Shown one piece after another: positions 55,760 through 63,495 of a DNA stretch of 64,000 nucleotides. Location: NCBI GenBank assembly GCA_963830175.1, contig CAWHKV010000009.1, positions 434,001-498,000 on the forward strand. The letters run 5' to 3'. The position numbers and the translations under genes are program-made. Under the pieces are notes generated by a model, which saw only the letters and a program-made list of their open reading frames with translations, was not told the origin of the DNA and searched no databases. The first letter of the stretch is position 1; every line of letters starts with the position of its first letter. This DNA is from JBBRBB01 sp963830175 (GTDB lineage: Bacteria > Bacteroidota > Bacteroidia > Chitinophagales > Chitinophagaceae).

Positions 55760-55917
55760 ACAGGAGAGAAGAGGCAGGTGCAATGATCATTAGGCAAAAA
55801 ATTAAAATTTTGGAAGAAAAGAATCTTGGATAATGGGCATTAATCGAAGATTCAGAACGCAATAAAAGTCTTTACACTCAGGTTTTAATATTTATAAAGT
55901 GCCCATAAAAATTACTT

Positions 55918-57321
55918 ATGAAAAAAATATTTACAATTGTTCTCGTTGGTTTTATGGCGTGTTCCCACGTAAATGCCCAGGATATTGCCATGGGTTTAGT
56001 AGCTTTCTCCAGTGGTTATAATTCTCCATTAGGTATTGAGAATTGTGGAGACAGCAGGCTCTTTATTGTTCAAAAAGATGGTCGCGTTTTTTATGCAGAT
56101 GTAAACGGAAATAAATCAGCATTGCCATACCTCGACATTCGCGATCGTGTATTTGACAGGGGCGGCGAACAAGGATTACTTGGTCTTGCATTTGATCCTA
56201 ATTACCTTACTAACGGTTTTCTGTATGTTAATTACACCAACAAAGCAAAAAATACACAGATATCGAGGTTTAAAGTAAAGGCCGGAAATGCAAACGAGGT
56301 TGATACCACCACAGAAAAATTTTTACTCGAAATACCTCAACCGTTTTCTAACCATAATGGCGGATGTCTGCGGTTTGGGCAAGACGGTTATTTATACATT
56401 GGGATGGGCGATGGCGGAAGTGGGGGCGATCCTAATAATAATGCTCAAAACCCTAAAAGTTTCCTGGGAAAAATGCTTCGCATCGATGTGCACAGCGGCA
56501 ATCCATATGGTATTCCGGCAACCAACCCGTTTGTAAATAATCCAGATTATTTACCTGAAATATGGTCGCTGGGTTTACGCAATCCATGGAAGTGGAGTTT
56601 CGATGCTAAACGGGGCGACTTGTATATTGCTGATGTGGGACAGGAAAAATATGAAGAATTAAATATTGAATTAAAAGGAAGCACTGGCGGCAGAAATTAT
56701 GGCTGGAGGTGCTATGAAGGAAAGCATGAATACAATACAAATGGATGTGGCGACCGGTCTGATTATGCATTTCCGGTTATTGAATACGGACATGGTGGCA
56801 ATGGAGATTGCAGTATTATAGGCGGTTTCGTTTACAGGGGTACCAAGAACCCAAGAATGGTTGCCAAATATTTTTATACAGATTACTGCAGTGGTTGGAT
56901 ACGCGCTGCATACCTGGAAGGTTATAATAAAAAAGTAGCCGTAGTTTATAAGGGTGATATGTTCGCCTATACTTCGTTTGGTGAGGATAACAACAATGAG
57001 CTGTACATTACCAATTACACCAACGGCACTATTTATAGACTTGCTGATAATGGAATACCTCAGGCAAAAATTTTACCGGTAAAAGCATATCCAAGTCCAT
57101 CTAACGGAAAGTTTGTGGTAGAATTTAATGCCATGAAATCAGGTTCGGTTATTATAAATGTGTATGATAATAATGGCATACCCGTTGTTCAGCAAAAGGT
57201 ACATGCAGTCGCCGGAAGAAATACTATTCAGGTTTCTACACCCTATGGATTAAAAGGTGTTTTCAATATTCAATTAAATGGAAATGATACCTATGAATCT
57301 AAAAATATTTTAGTGCAGTAA
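55918..57321 (+). CDS. PQQ-dependent sugar dehydrogenase with T9SS sorting domain
   Basis: A 467-residue secreted protein with a signal peptide (1-21, ending VNAQ). The six-bladed beta-propeller of soluble glucose dehydrogenase/Hhip type is recognisable: GLLGLAFDPNYLTNGFLYV (about 82-100), FSNHNGGCLRFGQDGYLYIG (about 142-161, catalytic His), DGGSGGDPNNNAQNP, GLRNPWKWSFD (about 220-230) and ADVGQEKYEELN (about 238-249). C-terminal T9SS type A domain from about 392 (AYPSPSNGKFVVEFN) to 467. Oxidises aldose sugars using PQQ and Ca, passing electrons on outside the cell. PQQ synthesis genes are not in the window. Confidence 0.9.
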   Translation: MKKIFTIVLVGFMACSHVNAQDIAMGLVAFSSGYNSPLGIENCGDSRLFIVQKDGRVFYADVNGNKSALPYLDIRDRVFDRGGEQGLLGLAFDPNYLTNGFLYVNYTNKAKNTQISRFKVKAGNANEVDTTTEKFLLEIPQPFSNHNGGCLRFGQDGYLYIGMGDGGSGGDPNNNAQNPKSFLGKMLRIDVHSGNPYGIPATNPFVNNPDYLPEIWSLGLRNPWKWSFDAKRGDLYIADVGQEKYEELNIELKGSTGGRNYGWRCYEGKHEYNTNGCGDRSDYAFPVIEYGHGGNGDCSIIGGFVYRGTKNPRMVAKYFYTDYCSGWIRAAYLEGYNKKVAVVYKGDMFAYTSFGEDNNNELYITNYTNGTIYRLADNGIPQAKILPVKAYPSPSNGKFVVEFNAMKSGSVIINVYDNNGIPVVQQKVHAVAGRNTIQVSTPYGLKGVFNIQLNGNDTYESKNILVQ

Positions 57322-57329
57322 GTAAGTTT

Positions 57330-58166
57330 TTAAAATAAGTTGAGTTGCCTTTGCACTCCCGCTTTTGCGAGAATTAATATTTTACTTGTGTCTGCAACGC
57401 GAATGCGTGTTTGTAATATTTGTGCGGGTTTAACAGCTTTTATTTTTTTAAATAGAGACAGGTAATATTTGTATGCCACAAAAACACCAAACCTTGCTTT
57501 TTTAGGAAGTTGTCTAATGCCGGTATATGCTTTAGCGAATTCTTTTTGTATATCTGCTTCTATAGAAAGTTTATCAGATAAAGAAAATTTGGTGAAATCG
57601 CAGCCCGGAAAATAGACGCGCTGTAACTGGTTGTAGTCTGCCTGGGCATCCCGTAAAAAATTTACTTTTTGAAAAGCGGCTCCCAGGCTTTTTGCGGATG
57701 GCATCAATTTATTGAAGGATGCTTTATCGCCTTCACAAAAAACATACAGGCACATTAAACCTACGGCTTCCGAACTACCGAAAACATATTTGTCATATTC
57801 GTACTCAGAATATTCTTTCTTTTCTAAGTCCCATTCCATACTATAAAAGAAATCATGGATTAATTGCAGATCAATATCATACCTGTTAACCGTTTCCTGC
57901 AGGCTGTTAAGAATGGGATTTAAACTTATTTTTCTTTCAATGGCTATAAAAGTTTCTTTTTTAAACTCCTGCAGTAGCGTGCTTTTGTCAAATGCATGAA
58001 AAGTGTCAACGATCTCATCGGCAAAACGAACAAAACCATATAAATTATGAATATGCGGGCGAAGATCTTTATGCAACAGCTTTATAGCTAATGAAAAAGA
58101 AGTGCTATATGTTTCAGTTGTTATTCTGCTGCAATCTCTGCTAACATTTTTAAATAAGTGCATCAT
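57330..58166 (-). CDS. crtB: Phytoene synthase
   Basis: A 278-residue trans-isoprenyl diphosphate synthase-like enzyme joining two geranylgeranyl-PP to phytoene, the first step of carotenoid synthesis. First Asp-rich region FADEIVDTF (about 46-54, DEIVD form of DXXXD), second region LGAAFQKVNFLRDAQADYNQ (about 160-180, DxxxD). ATG 58166 is chosen; an upstream TTG (58196) would add ten residues. Directly follows crtI (43 bases from its stop to this start) in a crtI-crtB order after the ECF sigma factor and carH-like gene, all on the minus strand. Confidence 0.93.
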   Translation of the reverse strand: MMHLFKNVSRDCSRITTETYSTSFSLAIKLLHKDLRPHIHNLYGFVRFADEIVDTFHAFDKSTLLQEFKKETFIAIERKISLNPILNSLQETVNRYDIDLQLIHDFFYSMEWDLEKKEYSEYEYDKYVFGSSEAVGLMCLYVFCEGDKASFNKLMPSAKSLGAAFQKVNFLRDAQADYNQLQRVYFPGCDFTKFSLSDKLSIEADIQKEFAKAYTGIRQLPKKARFGVFVAYKYYLSLFKKIKAVKPAQILQTRIRVADTSKILILAKAGVQRQLNLF

Positions 58167-58208
58167 ACATTTAATTTGTGGCGGGGTTTTAAGCAAATTT
58201 CTGTTGCA

Positions 58209-59684
58209 TCAAGAATGGTTTATTATTTGCCTGGCTACGATTTCACCGCTAATTATACTTGGTGGAACGCCCGGCCCGGGAACGGTAAGCTGCCCTGTAT
58301 AATATAAGTTTTTTAATTTTTTGCTTTTGTTAGATGGCTTAAGCATGGCAGTTTGCCGTAATGTATTCGCCAGGCCGTAAGCATTGCCTTTAAAAGCATT
58401 ATAATCATGTACGAAATCTGTATATCCAAACGATTTTTTATAAACTATATTCTTTCTTATATCCTCACCTGTTTTCCTATAAAAGCGTTCAGTAATCAGA
58501 TTAAAATACTTTTCTCTTAATTCTTCTGTATCTGCATTTAAACCAGCAGCAACGGGAATTAGGAAAAAGAGGTTCTCACCATTTTCCGGGGCCGCACCTG
58601 CATCTGAAACTGATGAAACACAAACATAAAAGAGTGGATCTTCAGGCCACTTTTTACTGGTATAGATTTCCCTGCCATGTTTTTCGAAATCGGCATCGAA
58701 AAAAAGTGAGTGATGTGTAATGTTTTTAAGCTTCTTATTTAAACCAATATAATACAATAAACATCCGGGTGCCATTACCCTTTTTTCCCAGTACTCATCA
58801 GAATAACTCCGGAAATGTTCAGGTAATAATTTCGTTTCAACAAAATGGTAATCTGCAGATGCAACAACCGTATCGCACTCCAACATTTCATCCCCATTAA
58901 CCTGAACATGTGTAATATGATTGTTATTAAATGCAAAACCTGTTACATCACTGCGGTAATTAATATTAACACCCAGTTCTAATGCCAGCTGTTCCATAGC
59001 AACTACAACGCTATACATGCCCCCTTCAGGATACCAGGTGCCGCCTTTAATATCAGCATAATTCATAAGACTATACATTGCCGGTATATCACTGGGTAAG
59101 GCGCCAAGAAATAAAACAGGAAATTCCATTAATTGCTGCAGCTTCTCACTTTTAAAATATTTAGCTACATGTTCTTTCATAGAACTAAAAAGGTCGAGCC
59201 TGAATAATCCCTTAAATACATCGATATCTATAAATTCGGTAACTGAATTGCCTGGTTTATACGCCAGCTTTTTCATTCCCGTTTTGTATTTATATTCCGC
59301 CTGTTCAAGAAACGCATCCAACTTTTCGCTGCTGCCTTTTTCTATTTTATTAAATACCTTTTTGAGGGCCGGGTAATCTGCGGGAATAATTGTTTCATCG
59401 TCTTTCCAATATATTTTATAACTGGGGTCTATTCTTTTTAATTGGTAATAATCGCTAACTGTTTTATTAAAGTGATTAAAAAAATTTTCAAACACATCAG
59501 GCATCCAATACCAGCTTGGTCCCATATCGAATTTAAAGCCCGCTTCTTTAAGCTGCCTCGCACGGCCACCAGGGGTACTGTGTTTTTCAACTATTGTTAC
59601 ATCATTTCCTGCTTTTGCAAGGTAACAGGCAGCTGATAATCCTGAAAAACCACTTCCTATAATTATAATATTCTTTTTTTTCAG
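58209..59684 (-). CDS. crtI: Phytoene desaturase
   Basis: A FAD-dependent phytoene desaturase (CrtI type) of about 492 residues producing lycopene-type polyenes. Dinucleotide-binding start NIIIIGSGFSGLSAACYLAK (about 5-24), MGPSWYWMPDVFENF, GGMYSVVVAMEQLALELG, ADYHFVETKLLP and C-terminal GQLTVPGPGVPPSIISGEIV. No ATG precedes the binding motif. The codon at the normal start position is CTG (59684), one base after the sigma factor stop (TAAACTG). A TTG at 59735, inside the sigma gene, would add 17 residues. Start is therefore uncertain; non-ATG initiation or a base change is implied. Co-oriented with the sigma factor and crtB. Confidence 0.92.
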   Translation of the reverse strand: MKKKNIIIIGSGFSGLSAACYLAKAGNDVTIVEKHSTPGGRARQLKEAGFKFDMGPSWYWMPDVFENFFNHFNKTVSDYYQLKRIDPSYKIYWKDDETIIPADYPALKKVFNKIEKGSSEKLDAFLEQAEYKYKTGMKKLAYKPGNSVTEFIDIDVFKGLFRLDLFSSMKEHVAKYFKSEKLQQLMEFPVLFLGALPSDIPAMYSLMNYADIKGGTWYPEGGMYSVVVAMEQLALELGVNINYRSDVTGFAFNNNHITHVQVNGDEMLECDTVVASADYHFVETKLLPEHFRSYSDEYWEKRVMAPGCLLYYIGLNKKLKNITHHSLFFDADFEKHGREIYTSKKWPEDPLFYVCVSSVSDAGAAPENGENLFFLIPVAAGLNADTEELREKYFNLITERFYRKTGEDIRKNIVYKKSFGYTDFVHDYNAFKGNAYGLANTLRQTAMLKPSNKSKKLKNLYYTGQLTVPGPGVPPSIISGEIVARQIINHS

Positions 59685-59685
59685 T

Positions 59686-60180
59686 TTAATTTTTTTCCTG
59701 GTTAATAATATGGGTTTTAAGAAACTTGCGGGCAAAGTGTATTCGGCTTTTAATGGTGCCTAAAGGTTCATTTAAAACCTCAGCTATTTCATTGTATTTA
59801 TAACCATTATAAAATAAAACGAAGGGCTGTTTAAATATATCTGGCAATTTAGTGATTGCCTTCTGAATTTCCTTAACCTGCAATTCAGTTCCCGCAGTAT
59901 TCAGGACATGGGTGGTTGTTGGCTGAAATTGTTTTTCGACCTGATATCGCTGTTTAACATTTCTACGATAATCATTAATAAAAATATTTCGCATAATTGT
60001 ATATAACCATGCCTTCATATTTGTACCGCTATTGTACTTTTCTTTATTTACATAAGCACGGTAAAATGTTTCCTGTATAAGGTCACCAGCAGTTTCAGCG
60101 TTCTTTGTCAATGTAATTGCAAAGGGTTTTAAATGCTCTGTATTTGATAACAGTATGTTTGTAAATTCACCGTTAGACAT
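59686..60180 (-). CDS. ECF-type RNA polymerase sigma factor
   Basis: A 164-residue sigma-70 family extracytoplasmic-function factor. Region 2: NAETAGDLIQETFYRAYVN (about 27-45) and NMKAWLYTIMRNIFINDYRR (about 54-73). Region 4: LPDIFKQPFVLFYNGYKYNE and IAEVLNEPLGTIKSRIHFAR (about 110-150). No anti-sigma gene is adjacent. It sits between the carH-like regulator and crtI, both on the same strand, so it probably drives the carotenoid genes in response to the regulator, as LitS does in Streptomyces (established knowledge there, inference here). Confidence 0.93.
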   Translation of the reverse strand: MSNGEFTNILLSNTEHLKPFAITLTKNAETAGDLIQETFYRAYVNKEKYNSGTNMKAWLYTIMRNIFINDYRRNVKQRYQVEKQFQPTTTHVLNTAGTELQVKEIQKAITKLPDIFKQPFVLFYNGYKYNEIAEVLNEPLGTIKSRIHFARKFLKTHIINQEKN

Positions 60181-60316
60181 AAATAATGTTTAATTAAAAG
60201 GTATACAAACTTAAACAATAAAATATATAAGATCAATGTAAACTGTGTTATTTATAAATTAAAAACCCCTGTTCCTGTATAACAGAAATAAGTAATTATA
60301 AAATTTTAGATCAATC

Positions 60317-61195
60317 TTAAAGAGAATCTACATACGAAATAACCTCGCTTAGAGATCGTTTAAATTGTACCAGTTTACTGTCTTTTCTTTTGTAATCTTT
60401 AACAGGTCTGCCTGAGATTAGCAGCGGAATTCCGGGAATTGCGGCATTTACCCGGCTTATATATTTATCAAGATTAAAATTATGTGTGAGCGCTGTTAAA
60501 TGCATGTACAGCTGATGTGGTTTTTTTAGATTGGCAACAAAGGCAATATCCTTCAAGGGTGCATTGGCTCCCAGGTAGAGTACATGTATTCCCCGAACCT
60601 TTAGCAGGTAGTACATAAATAATAAACCCATTTCATGATGTTCATTTTCGGGTAAGAATAATAAAATGGTCTTATCAGAATTTTTATGTATCACCGCGCT
60701 TTCAATGCCTACCATTAATTTTCTTTTAATAATATTACTGGTAAGGTGCTCCTGCGCAGGGTTGATATGATTGGTTGACCATAAAACCCCTATCCTTTCA
60801 AGAAAAGGAAATATTAAATGAAGAATGGCTTTTTGTATGCCTTTAGGAAGAATATAATTATCCAGAACCTGTTCAAATTTTTCCAAATCCAGGTCTACCA
60901 TGCACTTTATTAACTTGTGTATAAGCCTTTCCTGCTGCGCTTCTGTGTCGGTAAGAGAAAGAATTTTTTCATTCATTTCTTCCTCTTTCATTTTCGCTAT
61001 GGAAGAAATTTTAAATCCATATTTATTTAACAGGGATATGTTCAGGATTGTTTTTAGTTCCTCATTCGTATAATAGCGTATGTTGGTTTCGCTTCTGTGC
61101 GGTTTTAAAAAAGAATACCGTTGTTCCCACATGCGTATGGTATGTGCTTTAATACCACTTAGGTTTTCAAGGTCTTTAATTGAGAACACATTCAT
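60317..61195 (-). CDS. carH: CarH/LitR-like B12-binding MerR photoreceptor regulator
   Basis: A 292-residue regulator. N-terminal MerR HTH (1-70): VFSIKDLENLSGIKAHTIRM then WEQRYSFLKPHR. A four-helix middle domain (about 85-175) holds W-S-T-N-H-I-N-P-A-Q-E-H, i.e. the Wx9EH signature of CarH/CarA/LitR, whose Trp and His contact cobalamin. A B12-binding Rossmann domain follows (about 185-290), with ENEHHEMG fitting the E/DxHxxG loop whose His is the lower axial ligand. In Thermus and Myxococcus such proteins bind adenosylcobalamin in the dark, repress carotenoid genes and release DNA on light. Start ATG 61195 is chosen since the longer frame overlaps exonuclease III. Next to the ECF sigma factor and crtIB. 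Confidence 0.85.
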   Translation of the reverse strand: MNVFSIKDLENLSGIKAHTIRMWEQRYSFLKPHRSETNIRYYTNEELKTILNISLLNKYGFKISSIAKMKEEEMNEKILSLTDTEAQQERLIHKLIKCMVDLDLEKFEQVLDNYILPKGIQKAILHLIFPFLERIGVLWSTNHINPAQEHLTSNIIKRKLMVGIESAVIHKNSDKTILLFLPENEHHEMGLLFMYYLLKVRGIHVLYLGANAPLKDIAFVANLKKPHQLYMHLTALTHNFNLDKYISRVNAAIPGIPLLISGRPVKDYKRKDSKLVQFKRSLSEVISYVDSL

Positions 61196-61238
61196 ATTGT
61201 TACAACAAAATAATTCTTTAATTAGTTCAGGATGGTTT

Positions 61239-62006
61239 TCATAAATTAATTTCTGCGAATACCGGGCAATGATCACTGTGTTTAACCCCGGGATAAATTT
61301 CAGCCCCCACAAGATTATTTTTAAGGGGTTCGGTAACGCTTATATAATCAATTCGCCAACCTTTATTTTCTTCTCGTGTAGAAGGCCGAAAAGTGTTCCA
61401 CCACGTATACCTTTCCGGTTCCGGGTGAAATTCCCTGAAAACATCTATCCAACCGCTTTTGAATAATTTATCAAGCCACTCTCTTTCTTTTGGCAGAAAC
61501 CCGGTAATGTTTTTATTTTTTTTAGGGTTATGCACATCAATTTCTTTATGTGCAATATTGTAGTCTCCGCAAAGTATAATTTTCGGATGTTTTTTGCGGA
61601 GCTTTTTTAAATAAGCATACATGTCATCAAGCCATTGGTATTTAATTGCCTGCCTAATTTCTCCAGATGTACCTGAAGGAAAGTATGCATTTATAAGCCT
61701 GGTATCCCCAAAATCAAGTTGAATTATTCTGCCCTCATCATCACTCACTGCATCGCCATTCCCATATTCTACGTTATCCGGTTCAATCATGCTAAAAACA
61801 GCTACACCACTGTATCCTTTTTTTTGAGCAGAGAACCACCATCCTTTATAACCTGCTTCTTTAAATAATTCAGAACTCACATTTTGCTCCAGAGCTTTTG
61901 TTTCCTGCAGGCAAACCACATCTGCCGGCTTTGTTTTAAGCCAATCGATAAAGCCTTTATTTATAGCAGATCGAATTCCATTTACATTGTAACTGATTAT
62001 GCGCAT
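61239..62006 (-). CDS. xth: Exodeoxyribonuclease III
   Basis: A 255-residue AP endonuclease/3'-exonuclease of the ExoIII family in base excision repair. Motifs: SYNVNGIRSA (about 4-13), VCLQETKA (catalytic Glu), GDYNIAHKEIDVHNP (Asp and Asn, about 145-159), WRIDYISV and KHSDHCPVFAE (catalytic Asp-His, about 241-251). Ends 43 bases before the carH-like gene on the same strand. Confidence 0.95.
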   Translation of the reverse strand: MRIISYNVNGIRSAINKGFIDWLKTKPADVVCLQETKALEQNVSSELFKEAGYKGWWFSAQKKGYSGVAVFSMIEPDNVEYGNGDAVSDDEGRIIQLDFGDTRLINAYFPSGTSGEIRQAIKYQWLDDMYAYLKKLRKKHPKIILCGDYNIAHKEIDVHNPKKNKNITGFLPKEREWLDKLFKSGWIDVFREFHPEPERYTWWNTFRPSTREENKGWRIDYISVTEPLKNNLVGAEIYPGVKHSDHCPVFAEINL

Positions 62007-62023
62007 ACCTAAAGTTGGGTATG

Positions 62024-62053
62024 CAAAGTAAGCATTGCGTTAAAAGCATGCAA
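62024..62053 (-). promoter_or_regulatory. Promoter of the exonuclease III gene
   Basis: On the minus strand TTG (62053-62051), exactly 19 bases, TTACTTTG (62031-62024): one mismatch from TAnnTTTG. Predicted transcript start near 62017, about 10 bases before the ATG at 62006. Confidence 0.55.
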
Positions 62054-62127
62054 GCATTAATTAACTAATATACGAGAGTTGATGAAAAAATATATTTAAG
62101 CACCGTTAACTAATTTAGCGGTACATT

Positions 62128-62859
62128 ATGTCAACATCCCAACGTATAATTCCCGCAAAGGAACAGGTATTTCTGGAAGGTCCTAAAAGCCGTACGTATG
62201 AATTTCTTTTTGTTTGGAAGGTGTTTAAACAATTTATAAATGGTATTAGAACCTTACATTTTGTGGGTCCTTGCATTACCGTTTTTGGATCAGCGCGTTT
62301 TAAAGAAGACAATGCTTTTTATGTATCTGCCAGGGAGTTCGGTAAAAGAATAGCCAGTATTGGTTTTACTACCATGACGGGTGGGGGACCAGGCATTATG
62401 GAGGCTGCAAATCGCGGTGCATTCGAAAACCAGGGCGCATCTGTTGGTTGTAATATTAAATTACCTTTTGAGCAACATGGTAATAAATATGTACAAACCT
62501 CTATAACGTTCGAGCATTTTTTTGTAAGAAAAACATTGCTTATAAAATACTCTTATGCATTTATAATTATGCCGGGTGGTTTTGGCACAATGGATGAGTT
62601 TTTTGAAACGCTTACTTTAATTCAAACAAAAACAATCACAGAATTTCCCATCGTATTGTTCGGGAAAGAATTTTTTAAAGGCCTGTGGGAATATTTAGAG
62701 TTTATGGCGCAACAGGGAACAATTAGCAGGGAAGACCTTACCCTGGTATTGTTAACCGATAGTGTGGACGAAGCTATGGCACACATCAGGTCTTATATAA
62801 CCGATAACTACGAAATTAAAAAACGTAAAAAGAAGTGGTGGTTTTTTGAAAAAAATTAA
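62128..62859 (+). CDS. LOG-family protein (TIGR00730)
   Basis: A 243-residue Rossmann-like enzyme of the LOG (cytokinin riboside 5'-monophosphate phosphoribohydrolase / PpnN-like) family. Defining motifs are GGGPGIMEAANRGAFENQ (about 91-108) and MPGGFGTMDEFFETLTLIQT (about 150-170). In bacteria it is thought to hydrolyse nucleoside monophosphates to base and ribose 5-phosphate. The basic C-terminus (KKRKKKWWFFEKN) is unusual. It is followed by tadA after nine bases in the same direction. Confidence 0.92.
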   Translation: MSTSQRIIPAKEQVFLEGPKSRTYEFLFVWKVFKQFINGIRTLHFVGPCITVFGSARFKEDNAFYVSAREFGKRIASIGFTTMTGGGPGIMEAANRGAFENQGASVGCNIKLPFEQHGNKYVQTSITFEHFFVRKTLLIKYSYAFIIMPGGFGTMDEFFETLTLIQTKTITEFPIVLFGKEFFKGLWEYLEFMAQQGTISREDLTLVLLTDSVDEAMAHIRSYITDNYEIKKRKKKWWFFEKN

Positions 62860-62868
62860 CTGAGAAGA

Positions 62869-63336
62869 ATGCTGCGCTACACACATGAATATTATATGAG
62901 GATGGCTATAAAGCAGGCACAGCAAGCTTTTGAGATGGATGAGGTGCCGATAGGTGCTGTCATTGTTATAGATGATAAAGTTGTTGCTAAAGCCCATAAC
63001 CAGGTAGAGTTACTGAACGACCCTACGGCACATGCTGAAATTCTCGCCATTACCGCCGCATGCAGTAAAATGGGTGCGAAATATTTAACTGCTGCTACCT
63101 TATATGTTACTATTGAACCGTGTCTTATGTGCAGTGGTGCTATTTACTGGGGGCAATTGCAACGCATTGTATATGGCGCACAAGATTTAAAGAATGGGTT
63201 TAGAAAATATGTACATAGTGATAAACCAAACGGTGTGGGTGTTGCGCCATTTCATGTTAAGAGCGAACTTATAAGTGGTATATTACAAGAGGAGTGCGCC
63301 CAATTACTTAAGGACTTTTTTAAAGCCCGGCGATGA
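62869..63336 (+). CDS. tadA: tRNA-specific adenosine deaminase
   Basis: A 155-residue zinc deaminase converting A34 to inosine in tRNA-Arg(ACG). The zinc and proton-shuttle motifs are HAEI (about residues 52-55) and PCLMCSGAI (about 84-92). Length and order fit TadA. Located just after the LOG gene, likely co-transcribed. Confidence 0.96.
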   Translation: MLRYTHEYYMRMAIKQAQQAFEMDEVPIGAVIVIDDKVVAKAHNQVELLNDPTAHAEILAITAACSKMGAKYLTAATLYVTIEPCLMCSGAIYWGQLQRIVYGAQDLKNGFRKYVHSDKPNGVGVAPFHVKSELISGILQEECAQLLKDFFKARR

Positions 63337-63356
63337 TATTTTAAGACTTGATTTTT

Positions 63357-63397
63357 CCTCCTTTACCTGATAAATAGATTGTTGTAAATAAAGGAGG
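63357..63397. other. Inverted repeat after tadA
   Basis: CCTCCTTTA (63357-63365) and TAAAGGAGG (63389-63397) form a 9-bp stem with a 23-base loop, followed by TTTATATAATTTTT. It may be a terminator or the leader hairpin of the next gene. The right arm resembles a perfect Shine-Dalgarno but lies about 99 bases before the next start codon, so it does not act as one. Confidence 0.35.
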
Positions 63398-63495
63398 TTT
63401 ATATAATTTTTAAAATTGCGCATGATTCATTTAATTCATCCGCGCTAACTTTGAGCATTCAAACTTTATTTTTATAATCGTTTAAATTTTAAATT

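Noticed and set aside
63391..63397. AAGGAGG as ribosome binding site of the superoxide dismutase gene
   Set aside because: It lies about 99 bases before the start codon and is part of a hairpin.
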